Source of the DNA: Cryptomeria japonica | Taxonomy: Eukaryota; Streptophyta; Pinopsida; Cupressales; Cupressaceae | DNA length: 64,000 nucleotides | Direction: 5' to 3' | Assembly (NCBI RefSeq): GCF_030272615.1 | Contig: NC_081409.1 | Span: 470,202,573 to 470,266,572, forward strand | Shown here: positions 33,691 to 45,049 of the stretch, in pieces | How the letters are laid out: the number at the start of each line of letters is the position of its first letter | Numbering within the stretch: position 1 is the first letter of the stretch | Translations under genes and position numbers: made by a program | The notes under the pieces: generated by a model | The model's database searches: none | Told to the model about the DNA's origin: nothing | What the model saw: only the letters and a program-made list of their open reading frames with translations

Positions 33691-35784
33691 ACCTTCAAAA
33701 GTATATTTATATATTTGATATTTTTTAAATATACTTTGGATATTTTAGGGTAAGATTTAATATGCAAATATATATATATTTTTTTTTAAACCAACTTGCA
33801 AGATATTAACAAATAATGACAGTTAAAAAAAAATAGCAAGTTTATTTGTTTATTTTTGTTTTATCAGGATCATTTCTTGGATAACTTATAAAAAGATTTA
33901 TTTAAAATTTTCAGATTTATGTATTTTCTCTTTTTTTTTAAATACCAGGTAGCTAAAATTAGAGATAGACTAATTAACCTTAGATTTAGTTTCTGCAATT
34001 AAGTAAAATGACAGAATAAAATAAATTTAAGCAGCAACTATATTAGATTGGAAATCATTGAAATAAATCTTAGAGATATGCATGTTAAATTTATTAAACC
34101 ATGATATGTATTTGGAAATAAATAATTAGAACTAAATGCGAAATTTTCTTTTACTAACATACAAGCTTCCTACTTTACCCATTTCCCATTTTTTTCAACA
34201 TGCATAAGGAGATAAAGTAAACCTTTTTTTTCAAAACCAACATGCATATTACAAATATTATTTTAGTAACTATAGGGGACTTAATCCAAGATAAACATTT
34301 CATTTTTGCAACAATAATACTTAATAAAAAAAATGCATTTCTTTAAAGTGTGTTTAAAATACAACATAGCCAACACTTCAGATGGGTGATAAACCCAACT
34401 AGTCTCTCATTTCTATTAAATTAGGACTTTAAATAGAATAGATACATTTTATTTTTAAGGTAAATACAACATGCAACTTTCTATTTACATTCCTGCAACT
34501 GAAAATATAGCATCCCTTTTCTTAATCTTTTTCTACAAACCAAGTAAAAACAACAACTCCTAGCTTGACTTTTTCCTTCCATTCCAAGCAACCTGCAAAT
34601 AAATCATAAGGCTTGACCATGGAGTGCTCACCTCCTAGCCTAGGCTTACTAGAAGCCACCCCTGAGCTTGGAGAACCAAGCACTAGACAGGTTACACACA
34701 TGCAAAGGGAAAAGTAAGTAAAAAGTGGAAAAAGGATCTCTCATAAAACAGGAAGGTTATCTAACCTAGATGGCACCTTCTAATTTCAATTTTCGCTCAC
34801 CTTAGGAAACCCACTTTTTGAGGTGACTAAACAGTCACATGGGAGTAGACACATGCCTAAAAATACTCCTAACCCATAGGTATACCTTATGGACTTTAGG
34901 AAACACCTTTAAACTACCCCTAGGAGTCCATTTGACCCCTTATAAACCCATGTGAAGTTAAATTTCGGGTCAAACCTGTGTTGACCACTCCAAAGACTCT
35001 CTACCCAAGGAAAATTTAGAACCACATTCAAATGCTTGAAAAAGATATGGTTGAAACAACTCCCTCCAAGAGACAAGTCAAAAATCAAGACATAAATCAA
35101 CACGTGTGTCGAGTGACACAATAAAATACATTACAAAATTACACATGGAAATTGTCTCTTGTTGGATTTAAATATATCAATAAATAAAATTTAACACACA
35201 TGCATCATTTACTATTACAAATAAAATACGATACATACGGGGTGTTGTTTCTCCAAATAGACAACCCTTGGCTTTACGAACATACATAGGTCTAGGTTTG
35301 GTTCTCCATAATATTTCCATGGTCACATGGATAATTTTCTTGCACATCTCAATTACACATTAGTACTTCCAAATAACCTCATACAATATTTAAACACACG
35401 AACAAGAATACACGTCAAACACTCTGCATACAATTGACATTAAACAAAATCAATATATCTTGTATCAAAATAAATCCACATAAGTAATTATCATAATCCT
35501 CATAATTTGATCCATACATAAGACATGCATCCTCTTTCTATCATCCTAGTAAAGTCCTACAAATCCAATAATGACATACATCATCCCAAATTTATCCTAT
35601 TCTAGAATCATATAGAGTTCTATATCTATAATGCATAGAAATAAAACATCAATATATATCAATGTCATCCAAATCATGGAATCATATAAGTTCTAAATCT
35701 ATAATGCATAAAAATAAAGCATCCATAATAGTCTCACCATGAAAACCACTGAAATGCTAGGATGAGTCATGGTAGGGCCTCACA

Positions 35785-35796
35785 CCCTCCCCCTCT
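35785..35796 (-). promoter_or_regulatory. Polypurine tract of element B
   Basis: The minus strand reads AGAGGGGGAGGG directly before the 3' LTR start TGTGAGGCCC. Confidence 0.92.
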
Positions 35797-35824
35797 AGGC
35801 ATGAACTTCCTCTTGGAGTTCATA

Positions 35825-35997
35825 AAAAGATGGGGGTACTATGATCTCATACGTGTTGTGTCCTCCCATGAAGCCATAACCTCATCATAGTAATCCCACT
35901 AGACCCTAACCTGGTCTAGCTCTCAACCTCGAAGGGCCAGTGTCTGGCATGCCAAAATGTGAATGGACTCCAAAGCTAGCTGTCCATCCGACTCCAC
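35825..35997 (-). pseudogene. Element B chromodomain at the integrase C-terminus
   Basis: After the GPY/F module the frame reads ESDGQLALESIHILACQT, then VRV-stop-WDYYDEVMASWEDTTRMRS and YPHLF. The pattern V-W-x-A-x-WE-x-x-x-x-R-x-x-YP-LF is that of the chromodomain carried by chromoviruses, which steers integration to marked chromatin. It contains TAG and TGA stops. Confidence 0.8.
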
Positions 35998-37190
35998 CTA
36001 CAAGGCATCCCAATCTAAAATATGAGACTCATCATAGATATACTTCCTCAAAACTAATACATGAAACATATCGTGGATGTGTGACTGGCTAGGTGGCAAT
36101 GCTAAACGATAGGCAACTAGTCCTATCCTCTCAAGGATCTTGAATGGTCCTACAAAGCGAGGTGCGAGCTTAGAACCCTTTCCGTAATGGATTGGACTCT
36201 TATGCGACCGCAGTCTCAAGTAGACTCTGTCTCCAACCAAGTAGCTACGATCTATCCTCTTCGTATCTACATACTTCTTCTATCTATTCTATGCCTCTTT
36301 AAGACGTTGCCTAATCAAATCCACCTACTGCTCCATATCCTAAATTATCTTAGGACTAATAGCAACTCTGTCCTCTATGCGGTCCCAACTCAATGGTGTC
36401 CTACAAGGCTTGTGGTATAATGCCTGATAGGGTGGCATCCCCAATGAAGTGTGATGCCCATTGTTATAGGCAAACTCCACTAAGGGAAGGTACTCTTCCC
36501 ATCTAGTCTGATGATCCATGATGTACATGTGAAGCATATCCTCTAACACCTGGTTAACCCTCTCTGCCTGACCATCCATTTTTGGATGACAGGTTGTACT
36601 AAAATTGAGCTTGGTGCCCATAGTTGCCTGTAATGTCTTCCAAAAGGAAGAAGTGAAGAGGGAATCCCTATCAAAAATAATCTTTTGTGGAATGCCATGA
36701 AGTCTAACAATGCCTTGCAAGAACACCTATGTTATTGTTGGTGCTATGAAGGTAGTCTGAACTGGTGAAAAGTGGGCCACTTTGGTCAACTTGTCAACTG
36801 TCACTAAGGCATCATGGTGACAAGATGACATAGGGAGACCAATGATGAAATCCATGGATATAGTATCCCACTTCCACTCTGGTATAGCATGAGATTGGAG
36901 CAACCCACCTGGATGGTGGTGCTCCATCTTGACTCTCTGACACTCGAGGCATCGAGCTACTAACTCAGCAATGAGCTGCCACATTCCTAGCCAATGATAT
37001 AGCTACCTCAAGTCAGCATGCATCTTCTTAACTTCGGGATGTGCTGCATAAGGAGCTCTATGAGCCTCCATGACAATGAACTCTCGCAATCCCTTGGAAG
37101 AAGGTACATAGATGTGCCCTCTATGGCGTAATAGCCCATCAAACTCTAATGAATAATCCACATATTTCCCATCTAGAGTTTCCTAAGATC
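35998..37190 (-). pseudogene. Element B integrase
   Basis: Inserts element DNA into the host genome. From right to left: the zinc-binding HHCC region (HRAPYAAHPEVKKMHADLR, then CLECQRVKMEHHHPGGLL), the catalytic core with Asp in WDTISMDFIIGLP, the second Asp in IIFDRDSLFTSSFW, the Glu in DGQAERVNQVLEDML, EFAYNNGHHTSLGMPPYQALY, and the GPY/F module RFVGPFKILERIGLVAYRLALP. All three catalytic residues can be read. TAG stops occur at about 36725, 36340 and 36300, with more near the end. Confidence 0.94.
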
Positions 37191-37197
37191 GTATTAC

Positions 37198-37638
37198 CTA
37201 ACAAACCTCTAAATACCATCCATCCTCTTGCAACTGCTGCAATATATGATCTCTCAGATCCATGCCCATAGATATGGTGTATACCTTGTGATGTCTCCTA
37301 CTCAAAGCATCTACAACTACATTTTCCTTCCCTTTGATGTAGTGAACGTCAAAATCATACTCGCACAACAACTCCATCCATCTCCTCTGACGTGCATTAA
37401 GGTTCGGCTGAGTGAATATGTACTGAAGGCTCTGATGGTCTGGATGAAGCTCAAAATAATGACCCAAAAGGAAGTGTCTCCACCTCACAAGTGCATGCAC
37501 TACTGCTACAAGCTCAAGGTCATGAGTAGGGTAGTTAATCTCATGATTCTTAAGTTTCCTAGACTCAAAAGCTATAGCCCTACCATCTTGCATAAGGACT
37601 ACTCCTAAACCCTCTAGGGAAGCATCTGTGCAAACCAT
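37198..37638 (-). pseudogene. Element B RNase H and connection to integrase
   Basis: RNase H of Ty3/gypsy pol: FMVCTDASLEGLGVVLMQDG, AFESRKLKNHEINYPTHDLEL, VVHALVRWRHFLLGHYFEL, HPDHQSLQYIF (GHYFELHPDH for the usual TDH motif), RWMELLCEYDFDVHYIKGKENVVVDALSRR. The stretch of 146 codons ends at a TAG at 37198. Confidence 0.93.
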
Positions 37639-37689
37639 GAAATCAGTTGAGGGATCTCATACTACAAGGATAGGTGTTCTAGTAAGTGC

Positions 37690-38694
37690 CTATTTGAGTT
37701 CCTAAAAGGCCCTCTCACACTTCTCTGTCCACTCAAATTTCTTCCTTTTATGTTGAAGAGAAGTAATAGGATGTACGACTCTAGAGAGTCCCTCAACAAA
37801 GCGTCGGTAATAACCTTCTAAGCCCATGAAGCTCCTGACCTCTATCACACTAGTTAGCGCTGGCCAATCCATAATAGCTCTAATCTTGGATGGGTTTACT
37901 AAGATCCCATCACCAGAAATAACATGCCCAAGGTACTTGACCTCAAAATGAAAGAAGGCACACTTCGACAAAATGCCATACAACTAATTGTCCCTCAAAC
38001 ACTACAAAACCTGTCTCAGGTGCTCCTCATGCTCCTTCTCATTCTAAGAATATATCAATATGTCATCAAGGAACACAATCACAAAATGGTCAAGAAATGT
38101 GCAGAATACCCCATTCATGAGGCTCATGAAAATAGCTGGAGCATTTGTAAGACTGAATGGAACCATAGTGAACTCATAGTGGTCATATCTAGTGCAAAAT
38201 ACGGTCTTGTGGATATCACTTTCCACTATTCTCTACTGATGGTATCTTGACTTCATATCAATTTTGGAAAATACTTTGGCACCCTGAAGTTGGTTGAATA
38301 AATCATCGATCCTGGGAAAGGGATATCGATTCTTGATGGTTACTTTGTTCAACTATCGACAATCCATGCGTAACCAAAGAGATCCATCCTTCTTCATGAA
38401 GATGACTGGTGCAGCCCACGGGGATACACTAGGATGTATGTGACCCTTCTATAGGAGTTCTGCAAGTTGCATCTTGAGCTCATTAAGGTCATTTCTGGTC
38501 ATCCTATAAGGTGCTCTTGAAATTGGCTCAACTCCTGGTACAAGATCTATATGGAGGTCAATCTCTCTATGAGGTGGCATGCCTAGTAGCTCTGAAGGAA
38601 ACACGTCTGAATATCCCTTAAGGATAGGATGGTCATCTATCGATGTTTCCTTTTCATCCTCTTCCTCTTTATCACTAATGGTGATGGAAAATAA
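37690..38694 (-). pseudogene. Element B reverse transcriptase
   Basis: Readable with TAG stops: DVFPSELLGMPPHREIDLHI, WAAPVIFMKKDGSL, MDCR then [71 protein letters not shown] (both catalytic Asp kept), FFHFEVKYLGHVISGDGI and RSFMGLEGYYRRFVEGLSRV. Order and spacing are those of Ty3/gypsy RT. Stops near 37690, 37985, 38050, 38240, 38350 and 38450 are all TAG. Confidence 0.94.
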
Positions 38695-39217
38695 CTAACA
38701 TCCCTTTTGCATGCTCTGCTTAAGATACATTGCGGAAATCATACGAAGAGACACGGGTCTCTGAATCCTAGTGATTACTATTGGCGAACCATGGTCATCC
38801 TCACACTCAATCTTTTTTAGGCAACAATCCATCTTGGCTCTGTGGGCATAAAGCCAATCCATGCCAAGTACGATTCCATATGATCCAAGTGGTGTAACTC
38901 TAAGGTATACTAAGGTGGTGGTATTGCCAATCTGAAGCTGACATGCCCTAACCTCTGATTCCACTGACACTCTAGCCCCTGAAGCTAACTCCACTTCCTA
39001 ACTGACACCCTATCTAGTTGCCACTAGCCCACAATGCTCCATAACCAATGGAGATATAAAGGAGTCAATAGCTCCTAAATCAAATAATATAGATACACTG
39101 CTACCTCTGATCATACCTGTAACCTCAATGATTGTGGCCTGGTGCTCTGCCTAGCAGTTGTCAACTTCTGCAAAGACTCTATGGGACCTGCACATATCTC
39201 CAACTATAGGCACTAAT
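38695..39217 (-). pseudogene. Element B retropepsin-like protease
   Basis: The active site reads SILFDLGAIDSFIS near 39085. Ty3/gypsy proteases have D-S/T-G-A here, so Ser has become Leu by a single C-to-T change. The distal strand SYGIVLGMDWLYAHRAKMDC follows, a good match to the ILGMDWL motif of this family. Two TAG stops lie near 39005. Confidence 0.88.
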
Positions 39218-39219
39218 GC

Positions 39220-40554
39220 TACCATCCTTTGATTCCCTGCCATCTAACCCTGAGGACACTCTCTCGCCATGTGCCGCATGGCTCCACATGTGAAACAAGC
39301 ACCGCGTGCCTGAAACTAAATGCCCTGAGGCCTAGAGAAAGACTGTCCCCCTGTCCTGCTAGAACCATTGTACCCACCCCTGGAGGACTATTGATTCCTC
39401 GCTGGAGGTGTGTAAGGAACCTAAGATCGCTGATCTCACCTCTGACCCTAAGACTACCACTGCTTGGGCTTTGCACCCTGCTGACTTTTCAGAGGCCTCT
39501 GCCTCTGGTTCTGCTGTGACTGTTGCGGAGGAGGGGATTTAGAGAACCCCGATGTGTGCCTATTATTACCCTTCCAATGGGGTTTCTGAAACCCGTATGC
39601 CTAGGGTATAGGGTTTCGGTTCTGGAACCGATCCATTGTATCCTATGGCCTTACCTAAATCTCCTCTACTATTAAAGTCTTCTCCATGGGAACCCAAAGG
39701 CTCCTTGGAGTGGACATCCTCACTGGTCCTTCTATGCCAACATTCAACCCTCTAATAAAATGATTGACGAGAAGCTTCTCATCTTTTAGTTAGTCCATGT
39801 ATGGCAAGAGCTCGAAGAACTTGCTCTTGTACTAGGTCACTGAGATACCCTTCTGCTGGAGGTCATGGAACTCATCTATCCTACACTGTCTGTAATGCTC
39901 TAACAAGTACCTCTCCCTAAACCTCTCTGTAAAAATCTCCCATGTGAGAGTATCAACAACTAAACCACACTTGTATTCCTCCTATCTCCACCATGTGGAG
40001 GTCATTGCTCTCAATAGGTGGACTGCTACACGTGCCTTTAGATTTCTCTCGTAAGAGCGCAATGCAAAGCACCTATCTAGGCTCAAAAGCCAAGCCTCAG
40101 CTTCTACCCCGTCGATAGATCCCCCAAACGATGGTGGCTGGAGGCACATAACCTATCTAATTAGATCCCCTGGATCTCGATGTGATCTCTCATAATACAC
40201 TGGCTCTGCTGCTGGAGGTGGTCCTAGTAGGTGAACGGACTCGAGCTCATGCCCAGCCTAACTCTCTACAGGATTAGGAGGTGGACTCCTACTCCGTTCC
40301 CTATTTGTCGATCTATGGTTCCCTAAGTTTTGGCTTTCAACATGATGATCCTTTGCTGGAAGACTTTCCTAGACTATCCCTATCAAGTTCTGGACTGCTT
40401 CTAAGATGTCTCAGTTTGGGTCAACCAGTCATTCAGGAGGAGCCTCTAGGTTCCTTTCCAGAATCGATTCCTCCCTATCGACCTCTTCGCGTGTCATGCT
40501 CTCACACCTAGGACCTCTACCACGTCTGTGAGCTTGTCGCGTAGTCGGAGGCAT
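39220..40554 (-). pseudogene. Element B gag with CCHC knuckle
   Basis: The ATG at 40554 starts MPPTTRQAHRRGRGPRCE, typical of chromovirus gag. The capsid part is readable only in pieces because of stops (for example RSYERNLK-type residues near 40050 and FYREV near 39930). The C-terminus has an intact CX2CX4HX4C knuckle, CFTCGAMRHMAREC (39251-39300). The middle (39480-39540) is Gln/Arg/Pro-rich. Confidence 0.8.
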
Positions 40555-40697
40555 CCTTATGAGAAAATACAAATAAAATTAAATAAATAAATAATTTTTT
40601 GGAGAAATATTTAATTAATTAAAAATAAAATAAAATTAATTAATTAACTAATTAAAGCAAAATGTAATGGAGAAAGGTTCCTAGTGTTGGAAACCTT
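40555..40697 (-). other. Short leader of element B
   Basis: About 140 bp of A+T-rich sequence between PBS and gag ATG (AATAAATAAATAATT). No feature was recognised. Confidence 0.6.
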
Positions 40698-40709
40698 GCT
40701 CTGATACCA
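40698..40709 (-). promoter_or_regulatory. Primer-binding site of element B
   Basis: The minus strand reads TGGTATCAGAGC, the complement of the 3' end of plant initiator-Met tRNA, three bases from the 5' LTR. Confidence 0.95.
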
Positions 40710-41355
40710 AAATATCATGCCCAAACTTTTGGGCATGAACGAGATAATTTTTTTTTTTAAATAACAACCTAATAACATTAAATTTGCTAATACCAAACGC
40801 ACTAACAAGTTTTGTCTTACTATGTTTGAGTTAACTCTAACCACTAACTCAAGTACGCGAAAATAATTTAAAATAAATGCAAAATACTAAACGAGTTATT
40901 TATTATCTCATCAATTTTAATCAATAAATTAATTTAACCAAAAATCTCTAAATTAATTGACAATGATAGTATTAATCTCCAATATCCATTAATTACCTTT
41001 AGGAACTGAATAAATTAGTCCTAGCGCTTAGATTACTAGTGCCTATATTTTATTTGAACAAGAATTAAAATGTAGTTAAACTAATTCGACTAAAGGGTCA
41101 ATTAAATTCCATAATGTAAATTGCTCTATAAAATTTAGTCTCAAATAGCCAAAATTTAGGTGGGCTGCAATAATCCCCTATGGCCAAATTAACTTACAAA
41201 GTCATTATAATTTCCTAAAAGATTAAACCCCAAAATAATTTTAAAAATTAAAACATCATATTTAATTAATTTTTTTTTAAATAAAAAATATGAATGATTA
41301 ACTAAAATCAATTAAAACTGAGTTAGATGTATACATTCATATTCATATTCCTAAC

Positions 41356-41376
41356 TATATATATATATATATATAT
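41356..41376. repeat. (TA)n microsatellite present only in the B 5' LTR
   Basis: A run of about ten TA units where the 3' LTR reads CTAATTTTCATT. Confidence 0.95.
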
Positions 41377-41516
41377 TCATTAAACTCCTATATATTTATT
41401 TATGAGGATATTTATTCTAAAACAAACGTTATAAAAATACCCATGAAACCTAATCCAAAATATTATAAAATGCCCTTTCAAACCATATCTTTTAATCCTT
41501 TCATAATTTCAAAATA

Positions 41517-41539
41517 CCCTAACCCAAACCGGGTTAGGG
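41517..41539. repeat. Telomere-like palindrome in the B 5' LTR
   Basis: CCCTAACCC, AAACC, GGGTTAGGG, identical to 33130-33152. Confidence 0.9.
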
Positions 41540-41559
41540 TTTCATATTTTTGTTTTGTT

Positions 41560-41930
41560 GCAGGGAGGAGGCCGAAGGCAAATGGCATATCCATGAGAGG
41601 GCCACAAGGGGGGGGGGTTGTTGCAGGTAGCGGTGGTGGAGGAGGTTTTCACGCAGGGGGACGCGGTTGTGACAGTGGGGGCTCCCCGCATGGATGGCCG
41701 CAGTCATGCCTGCGGGTCGCGGCCCACAGAGGTGGCCTTGGCCGCCGCTGTGAGTCGCGGCCCGCAGCCCGTTTGTGTCATCACTGTGGGGCACCGCCCA
41801 CAAGGGGCGGCCAAAGCCTCCCTAGCTATGGGTTGCAGCCCACAATGGCGGTTGCGGCCACCACTGGGGGTCGCCACCCACAGCGCGGGGGGCCGCTCTG
41901 CAGGGGTTCCGCAGGGGCCGAGCCCCTTTT
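41560..41930. other. G+C-rich island in the B 5' LTR
   Basis: Counterpart of 33172-33530. A 182-codon open stretch (41443-41991, plus strand) crosses it and is Gly/Arg/His-rich (GGGVVAGSGGGGGFH). It is not conserved in frame in the other LTR, so I do not call it a gene. Confidence 0.7.
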
Positions 41931-42009
41931 TTCCTTTATTATTAAATTTATTTTTTTTAAACTTTTATTTTATATATATATATTTTTTTAAATATATATT
42001 TTTATATAT

Positions 42010-42012
<3 letters not shown>

Positions 42013-42045
<33 letters not shown>
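42013..42045. repeat. (TA)n microsatellite in the B 5' LTR
   Basis: About 16 TA units, followed by GTATGTATGTATATT. Confidence 0.95.
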
Positions 42046-42057
<12 letters not shown>

Positions 42058-42154
42058 ATTACATATATATATATATAGTTACCTTCAAAAGTATATTTAT
42101 ATATTTGATATGTTTTAAATATACTTTGGATATTTTAAGGCAAGATTTAATATG

Positions 42155-42157
<3 letters not shown>

Positions 42158-42189
<32 letters not shown>
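42158..42189. repeat. (TA)n microsatellite in the B 5' LTR, second
   Basis: About 16 TA units where the 3' LTR (near 33770) has only five or six. Confidence 0.95.
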
Positions 42190-42192
<3 letters not shown>

Positions 42193-43098
42193 AACCAATT
42201 TGCAGGATATTAACAAATAATGACAGTAAAAAAAAAACAGCAAGTTTATTTGTTTATTTTTGTTTTATCAGGATCATTTCTTGGATAACTTATTAACAGA
42301 TTTATTTAAAATTTTCAGTTTTAAAACAATGTATTTTCTTTTCTTTTTTAAATACCAGGTAGCTAAAATTAGAGATAGACTAATTAACCTTAGATTTAGT
42401 TTCTGCAATTAAGTAAAATGACAGAATTAAATAAATTTAAGCAGCAACTTAGACTAGAAATCATTGAAATAAATTTTAGAGATATGCATGTTAAATTTAT
42501 TAAACCATGATATGTATTTGGAAATAAATAATTAGAACTAAATGCGAAATTTTCTTTTACTAACATGCAAGCTTTCTACTTTACTCATTTCCCATTTTTT
42601 TCAACATGCATAGGGAGATAAAGTAAACCTTTATTTTCAAAACTAACATGCATACTACAAATATTCTTTCAGTAACTATACGAGACTTAATCCAAGATAA
42701 ACATTTCATTTTTGTAACAAAATAATGCATTTCTTTAAAGTGTGTTTAAAATACAACATAGCCAACACTATAGATGGGTGATATACCCAACTAGTCTCTC
42801 ATTTCTATTAAATGAGGACTTTAAATAAAATAGATACATTTTCTTTTTAAGGTAAATACAACATGCAACTTTCTATTTACATTCCCGCAACTGAAAATAT
42901 AGCATCCCTTTTCTTAATCTTTTTCTACAAACCAAGTAAAAACAACAACTCCTAGCTTGACTTTTTCCTTCCATTCCAAGCAACCTACAAATAAATCATA
43001 AGGCTTGACCATGGAGTGCTCACCTCCCAACCTAGGCTTACTAGAAGCCACCCCCAAGCTTGGAGAACCAAGCACTAGATAGGTTACACACATGCAAA

Positions 43099-43832
43099 CA
43101 CAACAACACTTTCCCAACCAAGGCTACACTTCATTACAAAACGTGATGATTTTACATGGGTGGTAGTGGACCAAATACCCTAAGGAGACTGCAAGAATGG
43201 TAGATCACAAAGCCACCTCATGGAAACAAAGATATATCATAAGTTCATTAACCCCACATTCCTTATGCCCCCCAAGGCATTCATGCCATACTTTTTCCCC
43301 TTATGACCCCAAAATGCACAAACCAAGCCATGCAGCAAGGGTCACATATACACCCCTTGAGTTCGCTCTCATAAAGAGAGTCTCTCACTCGAGGCCTATC
43401 AAACTTCTACCACCCGTAAGACCATCCTACTCTCCCAAGAGTAGGAGGCCTTGGTTACTCCCAAATCACAGGAAATGCATAAAAGAATAAAAGAAAAGTC
43501 GCATAATATTTTTTTTTTACAAAAGAAATTACAAGACAACTTTTTCATTCAAACAATCTTTCCAACATCAACATGCAACTTAAAAAGAAACAAAAGAAGA
43601 AGATGAACCAACCTTCAATCTGCCCAAAGGTTTGCCAGAACTAATTTGAGGATGAGTAGCCCAAATTGACAAATCTTCCTTCTACACTTAGCCAAAATTC
43701 TATCCCAAAACTGTATTTTTCAAAATTGCATAGTCTCCCAAAAATGGAGAGTGGGTGATTACCCACAAAATCTCTCATCCTTGCCTAAGAAGACATCAGT
43801 GAGAGTTCTCCCAGGTTTCTAAAACTGAAAAA
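43099..43832. other. 734-bp segment present only in the B 5' LTR
   Basis: Flanked by TGCAAA and GGGAAAAG, which are adjacent in the 3' LTR at 34706/34707. Only a short run of A (AAA or AAAA) is shared at the ends, so deletion from the 3' LTR copy is more likely than insertion. No TSD or terminal repeat is visible. Confidence 0.85.
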
Positions 43833-44910
43833 GGGAAAAGTAAGTAAAAAGTGGAAAAAGGATCTCTCATAAAAAAGGAAGGTTATCTAACCTAGATGGC
43901 ACCTTCTAATTTCAATTTTCGCTCACCTTAGGAAACCCACTTTTTGAGGTGACTAAACAGTCACATGGGAGTAGACACATGCCTAAAAATACTCCTAACC
44001 CATAGGTATACCTTATGGACTTTAGGAAACACCTTTAAACTACCTCTAGGAGTCCATTTGACCCCTTATAAACCCATTTGAAGTTAAATTTCGGGTCAAA
44101 CCTGTGTTGACCACTCCAAAGACTCTCTACCCAAGGAAAATTTAGAACCACATTCAAATGCTTGAAAAAGATATGGTTGAAACAACTCCCTCCAAGAGAC
44201 AAGTCAAAAATCAAGACATAAATCAACACGTGTGTCAAGTGACACAATAAAATACATTACAAAATTACACATGGAAATTGTCTCTTGTTGGATTTAAATA
44301 TATCAATAAATAAAATTTAACACACATGCATCATTTACTATTACAAATAAAATACGATACATACGGGGTGTTGTCTCTCCAAATAGACAACCCCTGGCTT
44401 TACGAACATACATAGGTCTAGGTTTGGTTCTCCATAATATTTCCATGGTCACATGGATAATTTTCTTGCACATCTCAATTACACATTAGTACTTCCAAAT
44501 AACCTCATACAATATTTAAACACACGAACAAGAATACACATCAAACACTCTGCATACAATTGACATTAAACAAAATCAATATATCTTGTATCAAAATAAA
44601 TCCACATAAGTAATTATCATAATCCTCATAATTTGATCCATACATAAGACATGCATCCTCTTTCTATCATCATAGTAAAGTTCTACAAATCCAATAATGA
44701 CATACATCATCCCAAATTTATCCTATTCTAGAATCATATAGAGTTCTATATCTATAATGCATAGAAATAAAACATCAATATATATCAATGTTATCCAAAT
44801 CATGGAATCATATAGGTTCTAAATCTATAATGCATAAAAATAAAGCATCCATAATAGTCTCAACATGAAAACCACTAAAATGCTAGGATGAGTCGGGGTA
44901 GGGCCTCACA

Positions 44911-44915
44911 AATTA
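44911..44915. repeat. Target-site duplication of element B, right copy
   Basis: AATTA, identical to 32343-32347. Confidence 0.94.
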
Positions 44916-44982
44916 GATTAGTAATATTAAAGGTTGTAGAACATTGATTTACCCCCCTTCTTAGTGTTCCTTAATTCCAACA
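44916..44982 (+). repeat. Element A 5' LTR, last part
   Basis: Continues the A LTR after B and matches 59366-59432. It holds the terminal inverted repeat GAACATTGA (44939-44947) / TTAGTGTTC (44961-44969) around a C-run and ends TTCCAACA. Confidence 0.92.
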
Positions 44983-44997
44983 ATTGGTATCAAACCT
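44983..44997 (+). promoter_or_regulatory. Primer-binding site of element A
   Basis: ATTGGTATCAAACCTAG directly follows the LTR. It differs by two bases from the initiator-Met type TGGTATCAGAGC. Confidence 0.85.
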
Positions 44998-45049
44998 AGT
45001 TCCTTGGGAGAATCCTAATAGCTTGAGAAGGATCCGAGAAAGTGAATCA

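Larger units (their letters stand above)
32348..35784 (-). repeat. Element B 3' LTR (3.4 kb)
   Basis: It starts TGTCATGCCC and ends GGGCCTCACA on the plus strand. It lacks 734 bp present in the other LTR (junction at 34706/34707). It contains a G+C-rich block (33172-33530), a telomere-like palindrome (33130-33152) and TA-rich runs (33575-33690). Confidence 0.95.
32348..44910 (-). mobile_element. Element B: chromodomain Ty3/gypsy retrotransposon with very long LTRs
   Basis: Minus-strand element with LTRs at 32348-35784 (3.4 kb) and 40713-44910 (4.2 kb) and the TSD AATTA. The PBS TGGTATCAGAGC matches initiator-Met tRNA exactly, and the polypurine tract on the minus strand is AGAGGGGGAGGG. Order: gag with CCHC, protease, RT, RNase H, integrase with GPY/F module, chromodomain. 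This is the chromovirus branch of Ty3/gypsy. The frame carries many stops, almost all TAG in pol. It splits the left LTR of A. Confidence 0.96.
40713..44910 (-). repeat. Element B 5' LTR (4.2 kb)
   Basis: Partner of 32348-35784, starting TATCATGCCC (canonical TG mutated to TA) and ending GGGCCTCACA. It carries 734 bp (43099-43832) absent from the 3' LTR, a purer TA array and a G+C-rich island (41560-41930). Confidence 0.95.

Noticed and set aside
41443-41991. 182-codon plus-strand open stretch in the 5' LTR of B (Gly/His/Arg-rich)
   Set aside because: The other LTR copy (33056-33530) does not keep the frame, composition explains the openness on both strands, and nothing is similar to a known protein.
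41356-42189. (TA)n arrays considered as origin or matrix-attachment sites
   Set aside because: Simple microsatellites of variable length between the two LTRs explain them.
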